Of a DNA stretch of 64,000 bases, positions 52,591-60,425 are shown piece by piece. A program made the translations under genes and the position numbers. Below the pieces are notes generated by a model. It was given only the letters and a program-made list of their open reading frames with translations. It was not told the DNA's origin and did no database searches. Numbering within the stretch: the stretch's first letter is position 1; every line of letters starts with the position of its first letter. This DNA is from Bog-756 sp963741055 (lineage in GTDB: Bacteria > Actinomycetota > Acidimicrobiia > Acidimicrobiales > RAAP-2), in contig CAVUGU010000005.1 of NCBI GenBank assembly GCA_963741055.1, positions 1-64,000 on the forward strand. Reading direction: 5' to 3'.

Positions 52591-53673
52591 TCACGCCACG
52601 CGGAGTTCCGTGCCCGCATCGAAGTCCAGGCGTGTCACGGAAAAGTCCACGGCCGAGTCCAGGTACGGAGCGATCCCCAAATCTTTGAGCCGACGACGGT
52701 AATCCCCGGCCGTCTTTGAACAGGTCTCCGGGTTCTGACCCTGCAATCTCGCAAGTAGGTATCTCAAGAGGCCAACCTTCAGCCGGTCACTGAGATCCTG
52801 GTTCTTCACAATCTGCATGCAGGCCGTCTCAAAGGTCATGACTTCTGCCTCCAAACCGAACCAGTCGATGATCCTGTCATCTACGAGCCTAACGAGGTTG
52901 GTAGCGGTCAGGTCGCCGAACCTGTTGAGACCTAAGCGCTTGCACCATGCACCACGGGCCTCTACCTCGACTCTCATCGTGCCCGGTAGCGCCAAATGCG
53001 GCGCTTGAGCGTATTTGTCGTAGAGGCGAACACGACCGGCATTTTTCGTTCCAGCGGTCAGAGTCTCGGGAACACCAGTTCTCGGATTGACGTAAAGGTC
53101 TACAAACCGAGCGTACGGCCGAGGAACGATCCGCAAGCCTTCTAAATACCGAGGTGGATCAGCTATCTCGTACAGGTTCCTGGCAACATCCACTCTGCGC
53201 ACTCGCATCTGTTCAGGATCGATGACCTCGCCCACGTACGGCTCGATCATCGTCAGGGCTCGTCCTACTACCACCGGAAGATCCCTCGGCCGACACAGAC
53301 CGATGCCGTAGGGATCGACAAACCGCGACGGGTGAAAATACAGAGAACACCCACTACAAGATTCATACCCCGAGTACGTGTAAGCCCGTATCGTCTGTGA
53401 TCCAGATCCGATTTCCAGTTTGCGGTGGGTAACCGTTTGACCGTTTACGGACTTTCTATTTGTCACTTCCCATTTGGAATTCCCAAAGGATGGAAAGAGG
53501 ATTAGAAAAGACAACTGGATAGTGTCAATCCCATAATCGGCAGACTCGATGCAGCAGAGATCTGGAGATCTGGTCCTTCTTTCCCGATTTCTATATCTGT
53601 TAGAAGCTTTACGAATCATCGCGACGCTGTTTGCGATTTCCATTGCTGCCCAGAGACCGGGAGGGCTGATCAT
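52591..53673 (-). CDS. Replication initiation protein (phage/plasmid Rep, gene II/X or Rep_trans-like)
   Basis: 360 residues from ATG 53673, with GGAGAGGGA five bases upstream. The N-terminus has YGIDTIQLSFLIL, then paired Cys (SGYESCSGCSLYFHPSRF). The central part has RVRRVDVARNLYEI and NAGRVRLYDKYAQAPH; the 'R-D-x-x-x-N/F' and 'x-x-YDK-x-x-x' motifs are those of filamentous-phage gpII/X and plasmid Rep proteins. LPGTMRVEVEARGAWCKRL follows. It would nick or open an origin so that the excised element replicates. It overlaps the excisionase-like gene by 65 bases, so the two form an operon. Confidence 0.75.
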   Translation of the reverse strand: MISPPGLWAAMEIANSVAMIRKASNRYRNRERRTRSPDLCCIESADYGIDTIQLSFLILFPSFGNSKWEVTNRKSVNGQTVTHRKLEIGSGSQTIRAYTYSGYESCSGCSLYFHPSRFVDPYGIGLCRPRDLPVVVGRALTMIEPYVGEVIDPEQMRVRRVDVARNLYEIADPPRYLEGLRIVPRPYARFVDLYVNPRTGVPETLTAGTKNAGRVRLYDKYAQAPHLALPGTMRVEVEARGAWCKRLGLNRFGDLTATNLVRLVDDRIIDWFGLEAEVMTFETACMQIVKNQDLSDRLKVGLLRYLLARLQGQNPETCSKTAGDYRRRLKDLGIAPYLDSAVDFSVTRLDFDAGTELRVA

Positions 53674-53941
53674 CAAATCCCTCTCCGCACCGTTCAGGTT
53701 TGGTGGGCTCCCTGGTACCACCTGCCGCAATGAACGCCTTCACTTCCGACCGGGCGACGAGCCGTCGGCGGCCGATTTGGAAGGACTTCAGTTCGCCATG
53801 TTCGATAAGCCCCCACACTTTGTTGGTGGAAACCCGCAGCTCGTAGGCCACCTCAGGAACACTCAAAGCCAATGTTCCCGGTGCTGGCATTACCGGTACT
53901 GCTGATTTGCGAGCTGAACGGCCCGCTCTTCCTGCTGACAT
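53609..53941 (-). CDS. xis: Excisionase-like MerR/HTH_17 DNA-binding protein
   Basis: 110 residues from ATG 53941, with GGGAGG six bases upstream. The winged HTH is LALSVPEVAYELRVSTNKVW, then GLIEHGELKSFQIGRRRLVA and RSEVKAFIAAGG, the typical helix-17/excisionase domain (S-x-x-E-x-A-x-x-L-x-V-S-x-x-x-V ... G-L-x-x-x-x-I-G-R-R-x-x-V). A Lys/Arg-rich tail follows. It lies upstream of and overlaps rep. With the integrase it would direct excision. Confidence 0.85.
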   Translation of the reverse strand: MSAGRAGRSARKSAVPVMPAPGTLALSVPEVAYELRVSTNKVWGLIEHGELKSFQIGRRRLVARSEVKAFIAAGGTREPTKPERCGEGFDDQPSRSLGSNGNRKQRRDDS

Positions 53942-54000
53942 CCAAACCTCCCACAACCCTTCCTTGGCGGAATGCCGGGGAAGGTTGGAAGGGGGGGCCG

Positions 54001-54198
54001 TCAGACCGTGATCATTTCCTTCGCCCGGCACATGTTCGCGGGAAGGAAATCCGGGGGAGCCTGAGTAGTGCGAGCGCCGACGAGAGGCGGTGGCGATGGG
54101 TCAGGGATGTCAACCGAATCGTCGAAGCTCCATTCGGAGGGCTCTTGGCCGGTTTCGACGTTGCGATCAAAGAGGTCCGCTAATCGGACCGAGACCAA
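54001..54198 (-). CDS. Short hypothetical protein near the right end (uncertain)
   Basis: 65 residues from TTG 54198: VSVRLADLFDRNVETGQEPS, EWSFDDSVDIPDPSPPP, then a basic tail. The start is weak. It overlaps the next small frame (54167-54418) and could be part of the xis-rep operon. Confidence 0.3.
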   Translation of the reverse strand: MVSVRLADLFDRNVETGQEPSEWSFDDSVDIPDPSPPPLVGARTTQAPPDFLPANMCRAKEMITV

Positions 54199-54418
54199 CG
54201 CCTGGTGGGACTGCTTCAGCGCGTTCTTTGAACGGCTGCGTGATGCTGATGGTGAACGCTTCAGCCACCAGCGCTCTTGACGTCACGTGGACCAGCGCCG
54301 CCATTTCGTCAAGGTGCTCAATACCGCGCCCGTGCTTGCGACGGACCGTTCGTGGGTACGGCGACTTCGCGAGCATCACCTGCACAGTACCCAAGGCAGC
54401 CCAGGGATACCTACGCAC
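54167..54418 (-). CDS. Short hypothetical protein near the right end (uncertain)
   Basis: Up to 83 residues, more likely starting at MLAKSPYPRTVRRKHGRGIE. Then HLDEMAALVHVTSRALVAEA and FTISITQPFKERAEAVPPG. The sequence is protein-like and lies between attR and the xis gene, where a small regulator is often found. No family is recognised. Confidence 0.35.
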   Translation of the reverse strand: MRRYPWAALGTVQVMLAKSPYPRTVRRKHGRGIEHLDEMAALVHVTSRALVAEAFTISITQPFKERAEAVPPGVGLGPISGPL

Positions 54419-55502
54419 GCATCAGGGGGCACATTCTCCCCTCGGACTTCCCCTTTTCGGATCTTCCGAGAACGAGGTCACCTACAAAAGAGCTGGTGGG
54501 CCGTGCCAGACTTGAACTGACGACCTCTTGCGTGTCATGCAAGCGCGCTACCAACTGCGCCAACGGCCCCGCGAACCGGCACGCTATCACCGGGTGCCCA
54601 AATCCACTCTGGCGATGGGCTCCGCGGAACCACCCTCGTCCTTCGCTCGTGCCGGCGGTCTCGGAGGTTCCCCGCGCCGACTCCGGGAGGCTTCCGCGAT
54701 CATTCGGCCTCGGCGTGGCGCGATCGATCGCCGGCCATCCGCCGAGCTCGCGGTGGCGCTCCTCTTGGATCCGGTGGCCGCCACGCAAACCGAAGAGCCG
54801 CTTCGCGAGCAGAAGGTAGATCACGACGGCAACGTTGATGATGAACGCGATCAGCTTCAGCGTGGTGACCGAGATGCTGAGCTCCCAGATCTCGAAGGGC
54901 AACAGCACGGACGTCGCGACGAGCGTGAGGTACTCGGCCCATCGCTTCCCGAACCAGAGACCGACTCCCTCCGTCGCTTCCAACAACGCGTAGGCCGTGG
55001 CTGCCAGGCCCAGCGCCACCAAGTGGGCCGTCGAGTAGTTGACGACGTTCCGGAAATAGCCGATGACGCCGCGCACCTGGGTCACGCCAGGCTCTCCGCC
55101 CGAAAGGTCGTTCATGATGTTCGTGTAGTACTTCCGAAGGGCGGCGTCGTGACGAGCGAACGTGAAGAGTGCAACGGCGAGTGTGATCAGAACTACGACG
55201 TGGATGGCCCGGTCCACTGCGATCAGACGGAGCACATAGCGGTCGCGGAGAAACGGCCCGCGCAGAGGGACTTCGATCTCCTCACGCGGCGGCATGCGCT
55301 CCCGCGTCGGCTCCTCGGGCGGTGACATTGCGATCCACGAATCACACCTCAGGCACCGATACCAGCGGAGACCGTCGAACTCGCGGACGATCGCCGAGTC
55401 CTCTTCGCCGACATGGGCCACATCGGTTCCGACGAGGACGTGGCCTCGCCACCAGCAGGTGAACAGCTCGTACTGCCTTCCCTGCTTGTTCCTTCGGAAC
55501 AC
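54411..55502 (-). CDS. DUF2127 membrane protein whose frame runs through tRNA-Val
   Basis: 363 residues as read. Residues 1-75 are a Cys-containing N-terminus (WYRCLRCDSW, a CxxC). The DUF2127 domain follows: RYVLRLIAVDRAIHVVVLIT, GYFRNVVNYSTAHLVALGLA, LLEATEGVGLWFGKRWAEYL, LIAFIINVAVVIYLLLAKRL, about four membrane helices. The frame has no stop before the tRNA-Val gene, so the last 55 or so residues (GPLAQLVARLHDTQEVVSSS...) are translated tRNA and integrated-element sequence. This tail is not conserved protein. The element has probably changed the native C-terminus, or a frameshift lies just upstream. Confidence 0.75.
   Translation of the reverse strand: MFRRNKQGRQYELFTCWWRGHVLVGTDVAHVGEEDSAIVREFDGLRWYRCLRCDSWIAMSPPEEPTRERMPPREEIEVPLRGPFLRDRYVLRLIAVDRAIHVVVLITLAVALFTFARHDAALRKYYTNIMNDLSGGEPGVTQVRGVIGYFRNVVNYSTAHLVALGLAATAYALLEATEGVGLWFGKRWAEYLTLVATSVLLPFEIWELSISVTTLKLIAFIINVAVVIYLLLAKRLFGLRGGHRIQEERHRELGGWPAIDRATPRPNDRGSLPESARGTSETAGTSEGRGWFRGAHRQSGFGHPVIACRFAGPLAQLVARLHDTQEVVSSSLARPTSSFVGDLVLGRSEKGKSEGRMCPLMRA
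54494..54538 (-). repeat. Right attachment site (3' half of the intact tRNA-Val)
   Basis: 45 bases identical to 32801-32845, covering tRNA-Val from the anticodon loop to the encoded CCA. The repeat ends exactly where the tRNA anticodon 5' stem begins, and the sequence diverges on both sides. Confidence 0.9.
54494..54569 (-). tRNA. tRNA-Val (anticodon GAC)
   Basis: 76 bases with CCA encoded. Acceptor GGGCCGT pairs with ACGGCCC. The D arm is GCGC...GCGC with the loop AGTTGGTA. The anticodon stem is CTTGC/GCAAG with loop ATGACAC, giving GAC. The T stem is GTCAG/CTGGC with loop TTCAAGT. It is the integration target of the 21.7-kb element and remains intact on its right side. Confidence 0.93.
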
Positions 55503-55631
55503 ACGTGCACCTTATGTCGCCGCCTCACTCGGCCACGCCCATGTCGGTGCCTACCTCGACGGGCGGAGCACGCGGACGTCGAGGCTGCGGACCTACACTC
55601 GTTGGTCGAAGCACCGGTCCGGAGGGCACCG

Positions 55632-56453
55632 ATGAGGAACGACGTCGAGACCCATCTCGCGCGGATCGAAGAGGTCGGTTACACGGTGGTCGAGGGAGCG
55701 ATCGACCTCGCCTTGGTGGACGCCCTGAATGACGATCTCCGACGGATCGAGCGCGCCCTCGACGTCGCCCCGGCCCAAAACTCCTTCGAAGGCTTCCACA
55801 CCGTCCGGATCTACAACCTGCTCGCCCACGGAGCCGACTTCGAGTCGGTCCCCGTCCATCCCGCGGTGCTGCCGATCTGCGAACGGGTGCTCGACCCCGG
55901 GCTCCTCATCTCTTCGCTCTCGTCGATCGCGATCGGCCCCGGTGAGTCGGCGCAAGGCATCCACGCCGACGATCAGCTCATCCCCCTCGCCAAGCCGCAC
56001 GAAGCCATCATCTGCAACACCATGTGGGCGCTCACCGACTTCACCGAGGCCAACGGCGCGACGCGGGTCATACCGGGCTCGCACAAGGCCGATCACTCCC
56101 CCGATCTCACCCAGACCTACGACACGGTCGCCGCCGAAATGCCGAAGGGCAGCGTCCTCATCTGGCACGGGAGCCTCTGGCACGGAGGCGGCGCGAACAC
56201 GACCTCCGAACGCCGGGTCGGCATCGCGATGAATTACTGCGCCGGTTTCATCCGCCAGCAGGAGAACCAGCAGCTCGGACTCTCGCGGGAGACCGTCGGC
56301 CAATTCTCCCCTCGACTGCAGGAACTGGTCGGTTACGGGCTCTACCACGGGCTCATCGGCCACATCGACAAGGGAATTCCCTCGACGCTGCTCCTTGGCG
56401 CCGAACAGCCGGCAAGCCTCGTCTGGGACTACGTCGGCCCCGCCCCCGGCTGA
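55632..56453 (+). CDS. Phytanoyl-CoA dioxygenase (PhyH) family protein
   Basis: 273 residues from ATG 55632, with GGAGGG five bases upstream. Double-stranded beta-helix of the Fe(II)/2-oxoglutarate type: the HxD pair in AQGIHADDQLIPL, the distal His in WHGGGANTTSERRVGIAMN, with the Arg that binds 2-oxoglutarate in ERRVG. Other PhyH marks are TEANGATRVIPGSHKADHSP and PKGSVLIWHGSLWH. It hydroxylates an unknown small organic substrate in the cytoplasm. Confidence 0.9.
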   Translation: MRNDVETHLARIEEVGYTVVEGAIDLALVDALNDDLRRIERALDVAPAQNSFEGFHTVRIYNLLAHGADFESVPVHPAVLPICERVLDPGLLISSLSSIAIGPGESAQGIHADDQLIPLAKPHEAIICNTMWALTDFTEANGATRVIPGSHKADHSPDLTQTYDTVAAEMPKGSVLIWHGSLWHGGGANTTSERRVGIAMNYCAGFIRQQENQQLGLSRETVGQFSPRLQELVGYGLYHGLIGHIDKGIPSTLLLGAEQPASLVWDYVGPAPG

Positions 56454-56515
56454 CTCCTGCGTCGACGAGGCACGCTGCGGCCGACCCGCGTCGACTCTTC
56501 CTCGTACCAACTTGG

Positions 56516-56590
56516 TGGAGGCGGCGGGCGGAATCGAACCGCCGTACGGGGCTTTGCAGGCCCCTGCCTAAGCCACTCGGCCACGCCGCC
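56516..56590 (-). tRNA. tRNA-Cys (anticodon GCA)
   Basis: 75 bases with CCA encoded. Acceptor GGCGGCG/CGCCGCC. The anticodon arm is GGGGC-CTGCAAA-GCCCC, giving GCA. The T arm is GGCGG-TTCGATT-CCGCC. Discriminator base U. Confidence 0.95.
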
Positions 56591-56639
56591 CGGGCGCCCG
56601 GCGATCCTACTCGTCGGCTCTGGATGATTGAATCTGCCC

Positions 56640-57665
56640 ATGCGCATCGGAGTGATCGCGCCGCCCTGGACACCGATCCCACCCCTCCTCTACGGCGGCA
56701 TCGAGCTCGTGGTCGACCAGCTCGCCCGCGGCCTGCAGGACCAAGGTCACGAGGTGCTGCTGTTCGCGACGGGCGACTCCACCTGTCCGGTGCCGACGGA
56801 GTGGACCCTCCCGGTGGCCGAGGGCACCCGCATCGGGATGGCCGTTCCCGAGATCCGTCACGTGATCCACGCCTACGAGGCCCTCCGCCACTGCGACGTG
56901 GTCCACGACCACACCATGATGGGTCCCTTCCACGCCGAGCACTATCCCGGCCTCCCGGTGACCACCACCATCCACGGACCGTTCAACGACGAGCTCTCCG
57001 ATCTCTACCGCGCGACGGCCGACCGTGTCCCGCTCGTGGCCATCTCGCACGCGCAGCGCCGCGCGGCCCCCGACATTCCCGTTGCGCGGGTCATCCATCA
57101 CGGGATCGACGCGAGCCTCTTTCCGGTCGGCGACGGTGCTGGTGACTCGGACGGTCCCTACGTGCTGTTCCTCGGACGGATGGCCGACGACAAGGGGCCG
57201 CACCGGGCGATCGAAGTCGCCCGTAAGGCGGGGATCCGGATCCTCATGGCGGCGAAGATGCGCGAGCCCTGGGAGATGCAGTACTTCGCGGATCAGGTCG
57301 AGCCGCTGCTCGGCAGTGACGCCATCTATCTGGGCGAGGTCTCCCATGAGCGCAAGCTCGAGCTACTCGCCGGAGCGTCCGCGCTGCTCTTCCCCATCCG
57401 CTGGAACGAGCCGTTCGGGATGGTCATGATCGAGGCCATGGCCTGTGGCACCCCGGTCCTGGCATTTCCCGAGGGCGCCGCGCCTGAGGTGGTCGACGAC
57501 GGCCGTACCGGTTTCCTCTGCGACGACGAGGCGGCGATGGTCGAGGGAATCGGTCGGCTGGGCGAGCTGGACAGAGGAGACTGCCGCCTGGCGGTCGAGG
57601 GTTACTTCTCGACCGGACGCATGGTCAAGGAGCACATCGACCACTACCGCTCGATGATCGCCTGA
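56640..57665 (+). CDS. Glycosyltransferase family 4 (GT-B) protein
   Basis: 341 residues from ATG 56640. The N-terminal half is MRIGVIAPPWTPIPPLLYGG, IELVVDQLARGLQDQGHEVL. The C-terminal half is PYVLFLGRMADDKGPHRAIE, AKMREPWEMQYF, LLFPIRWNEPFGMVMIEAMA and CGTPVLAF. The E-x7-E motif (EPFGMVMIE) binds the nucleotide-sugar donor. It is slightly shorter than average GT4 but complete. It probably acts on cell-surface glycans or a small acceptor. It follows tRNA-Cys by 49 bases. Confidence 0.9.
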   Translation: MRIGVIAPPWTPIPPLLYGGIELVVDQLARGLQDQGHEVLLFATGDSTCPVPTEWTLPVAEGTRIGMAVPEIRHVIHAYEALRHCDVVHDHTMMGPFHAEHYPGLPVTTTIHGPFNDELSDLYRATADRVPLVAISHAQRRAAPDIPVARVIHHGIDASLFPVGDGAGDSDGPYVLFLGRMADDKGPHRAIEVARKAGIRILMAAKMREPWEMQYFADQVEPLLGSDAIYLGEVSHERKLELLAGASALLFPIRWNEPFGMVMIEAMACGTPVLAFPEGAAPEVVDDGRTGFLCDDEAAMVEGIGRLGELDRGDCRLAVEGYFSTGRMVKEHIDHYRSMIA

Positions 57666-57681
57666 GCGGGAGCGGCAGCCG

Positions 57682-57876
57682 TCAGGAACGGCGGCGAAGA
57701 AGCATCCGTCCGAGCAGGACGATGATCGCCAGCACGATGGCGATCTTCACCACTCCCCAGAAGAACCCGACGACCGCGCTGAACACCCAGAAGGCGACCA
57801 GAATCGCGATCAGACCACCTCCCGCGAGCAACACCCCGTCGAAGAAGGTGAGTCCGGTGCGGTCATCGTCGGCCAT
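57682..57876 (-). CDS. Small two-helix membrane protein
   Basis: 64 residues from ATG 57876: a polar MADDDRTGLTFFDG start, then GVLLAGGGLIAILVAFWVFS and VVKIAIVLAIIVLLGRMLLR, with a basic RRRS end. It is a short integral protein of no known function, convergent with the GT4 gene and divergent from glnD. Confidence 0.7.
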   Translation of the reverse strand: MADDDRTGLTFFDGVLLAGGGLIAILVAFWVFSAVVGFFWGVVKIAIVLAIIVLLGRMLLRRRS

Positions 57877-57962
57877 GGGACCACGATAATGCCCAGGTCG
57901 CTGCCGTGGTTCGCGCGCGGCGGGGCGATCGGACCGGCAGTCCCCGGTGGTACGGTCCGGCC

Positions 57963-60327
57963 GTGTCGCTGCGTGATCGGCGCCAGGCGCTCATCGAGCG
58001 TGCCGACCTGATCGGAGATGCCTTTTGCCGCGCGGTACGCGGCCGAGGCCGACACGTGGCTGACCGGACTGTTCGATCAGGCGACAGAGGGCGACCCGGG
58101 CGGGATGGCGCTCGTCGCCGTCGGCGGGTACGGAAGGGGCGGGCTCTGCCCCTTCAGCGATCTCGACGTGCTCCTCGTTCACCGCGGACGAAAGGACGTG
58201 CGAACCCTGGCCGATCGAATCTGGTACCCGGTGTGGGACGAGGGAATCTCCCTCGACCACAGCGTCCGCCGACCGAACGAAGTCCTGGCCATCGCCTCGG
58301 AGGATCTCCGGGTGGCCCTCGGACTGCTCGACGCACGGGTGATCTGCGGTGACGTCAAGGTCGCCGACCCGGTGCTCGAGGGGGCCCGCTCCCGGTGGGC
58401 TCGCCAGAAGCCCCCTTGGCTCGACGTCCTCGAGGCGCAGGCCGCCGAGCGACACACCACTTTCGGCGACATCGGCTTCTTGCTCGAACCCGATCTGAAA
58501 GAAGCTCACGGCGGTCTCCGTGACATCACCGCACTGCTGGCGATGATGCAGGCGATGCCGGTGCTGGCCGACTACGTGGACACCGTGGCCGTCGACGACG
58601 CGCGTTCGGTCCTGACCGCGATCCGAGTCGAGCTCCACCGGCGCGCCGGTCGCGAGCTCAACAAGTTGCTCCTCCAGGAACAGGACCAGGTGGCGTCCAC
58701 GCTCGGCGAGCCCGACGCCGATGCCTTGATGCGGGCCGTCGCGACGGCCGGCCGGACGGTCGCCTGGGAAGGGGACGATGCGTGGCGCCGCCGCGGCGCT
58801 TGGGCCCGCTCGAACGGATCGCGAGCGACACGGCGCCTCCGTCGCGGGCGCACGGGCGAGCCGTCGGACGAGGCCTCGGCGTCGACCAGCGAGGCCGACC
58901 TCGCCATCGGTGACGGCGAGGTGGTGCTCACCGATGCGGCCGACCCGAGCGGCGACCCGAGCCTCGCGCTCCGTCTTGCCGCGGTCGCGGCCGAGCGGAA
59001 CCTTCCGGTGTCACGGGACGCGCTCAACCTGCTCGGTCGCAAGGCGCCCGAACCTCCCGAACCGTGGCCGGACGACTTGCGCGACTGCCTCGTCCGAGTG
59101 CTCGCCTCGGGTCCCCCGGCGATCGCCGCCCTCGAAGCCCTCGACCGCCGCCACCTGATCGAGCGCTACCTGCCGGAGTGGGCTGCCGTGCGCAACAAGC
59201 CCCAACGCAACCCGTACCACCGTTACACCGTGGACCGCCACCTGCTCGAGGCCACCGCCAACGCGGCCACTCTCGCCCACCGGGTGGAGCGGGCCGACCT
59301 GTTGCTCCTCGGCACTTTGCTCCACGACATCGGCAAGGGCTTCCCCGGCGATCACACCGACGTCGGAATGGTGATCGCCGCGGAGATCGGTGCTCGGCTC
59401 GGGTTGCCGCCCGACGACGTGGCGACCCTGGTCACGATGGTCCGCCTCCACCTCCTTCTCCCCGACGTCGCCACACGGAGGGACCTCGACGATCCGGCGA
59501 CCGCCGAGCGGGTGGCTCGCGAGGTCGGCGACCGTGCGACTCTCGATCTGCTCGCCGCCCTCGTCGAGGCCGACAGCATCGCCACTGGGCCGTCGGCATG
59601 GGGGCCGTGGAAGGCGGGACTGGTGGCCGACCTCGTCGAGCGCACGGCACATCTCTTGGCCGGCGAGCCGGTCGCGCCGCCAACCCCGTGGGTCACCGAC
59701 GAACTGCGGATGATCATGGACACCGTCCGGGACCGAGGTGTGCCCGCGCTCTCGATCGAGGACCCGGTCGTCACGGTGGCAGCTCCCGACCGGCCGGGTC
59801 TGCTCGCGGAGGTGACCGGCGTGCTCGCGCTCCATGGTCTCAACGTGCGCTCCGCGGTCGTCGCCGGCGAGGAGGGAGTGGCGGTCGAGATGTTCACTGC
59901 AGAGCCCTCGCTCGGTCGGTGGCCCGCCGCGGCACGGCTCTCCGACGACCTCGCGGCCGCGATGGATGGACGGCTCCAGATCGACGCCCAGCTCGCCGAG
60001 CGAGCTCACACCTACCGGAACACCAGGCGGCCCGCTGCGCCCCAGCTGGTCTCGACTCAGGTCACCGTGGACAACAGCGCGTCGATGGCCGCCACGGTGG
60101 TCGAAGTGCGCGCCGAGGACGTCGTCGGCCAGCTCCACCGCATCACCCGAGCCTTCGTCGAGTGCCGGCTCGACGTCATCTCGGCGAAGGTCTCCACCTT
60201 CGGCAGTGCGGTCGTCGACGCCTTCTACGTCCGGTGCGAGGACGGCGGCAAGCTCGACGACACACAGGAGATCGATCGCCTCGAACGAACGATCGTCGAG
60301 GCGGTGGAGGACCGTCCCCAGGCGTAA
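57963..60327 (+). CDS. glnD: [Protein-PII] uridylyltransferase GlnD, one-base frameshift near the start
   Basis: The true N-terminus is GTG 57963 (SLRDRRQALIERADLIGDAF); one extra G at 58034-58035 shifts it against the rest, which is open from ATG 58018 (769 residues). Nucleotidyltransferase domain: LVAVGGYGRGGLCPFSDLDV, with the metal-binding SDLD. HD domain: LLLLGTLLHDIGKGFPGDHT, for deuridylylation. Two ACT domains close the protein (VTVAAPDRPGLLAEVTGVLA and VVEVRAEDVVGQLHRITRAF). It modifies PII according to glutamine level. PII and the ammonium channel are not in the window. The lesion is probably a sequencing error. Confidence 0.93.
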
Positions 60328-60425
60328 GAAAGCCTCCCAATGGGAAGGTGGCTGTCTGGTCGGCGGGTCCGACTGGTAGTTTGAGCACAGGCAAACGACG
60401 TTTGGGGTGCGAGGACCGGTTCGCG

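Larger units (their letters stand above)
32801..54538. mobile_element. Integrative element of about 21.7 kb in tRNA-Val(GAC)
   Basis: Bounded by perfect 45-base direct repeats; the right one is part of the intact tRNA. Just inside the left repeat is a tyrosine integrase reading inward. Just inside the right end are an excisionase-like HTH gene and a replication initiator gene, both reading away from the right repeat. In a circular form these flank attP. Most cargo is small hypothetical genes. Some stretches (34.6-35.9 and 53.4-53.7 kb) look more AT-rich than the flanks. No relaxase, FtsK/TraB or phage structural genes are seen, so transfer would need a helper. Confidence 0.88.

Noticed and set aside
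32977..54494. Element as a complete prophage or a conjugative ICE
   Set aside because: No capsid, terminase, portal, tail, lysis, relaxase, type IV secretion or FtsK/TraB-like genes could be recognised.
59064..60420. Extension of the L,D-transpeptidase frame upstream over glnD
   Set aside because: The open frame is long only because of high GC. The conserved protein starts with a membrane anchor after ATG 60426, while glnD uses another frame.
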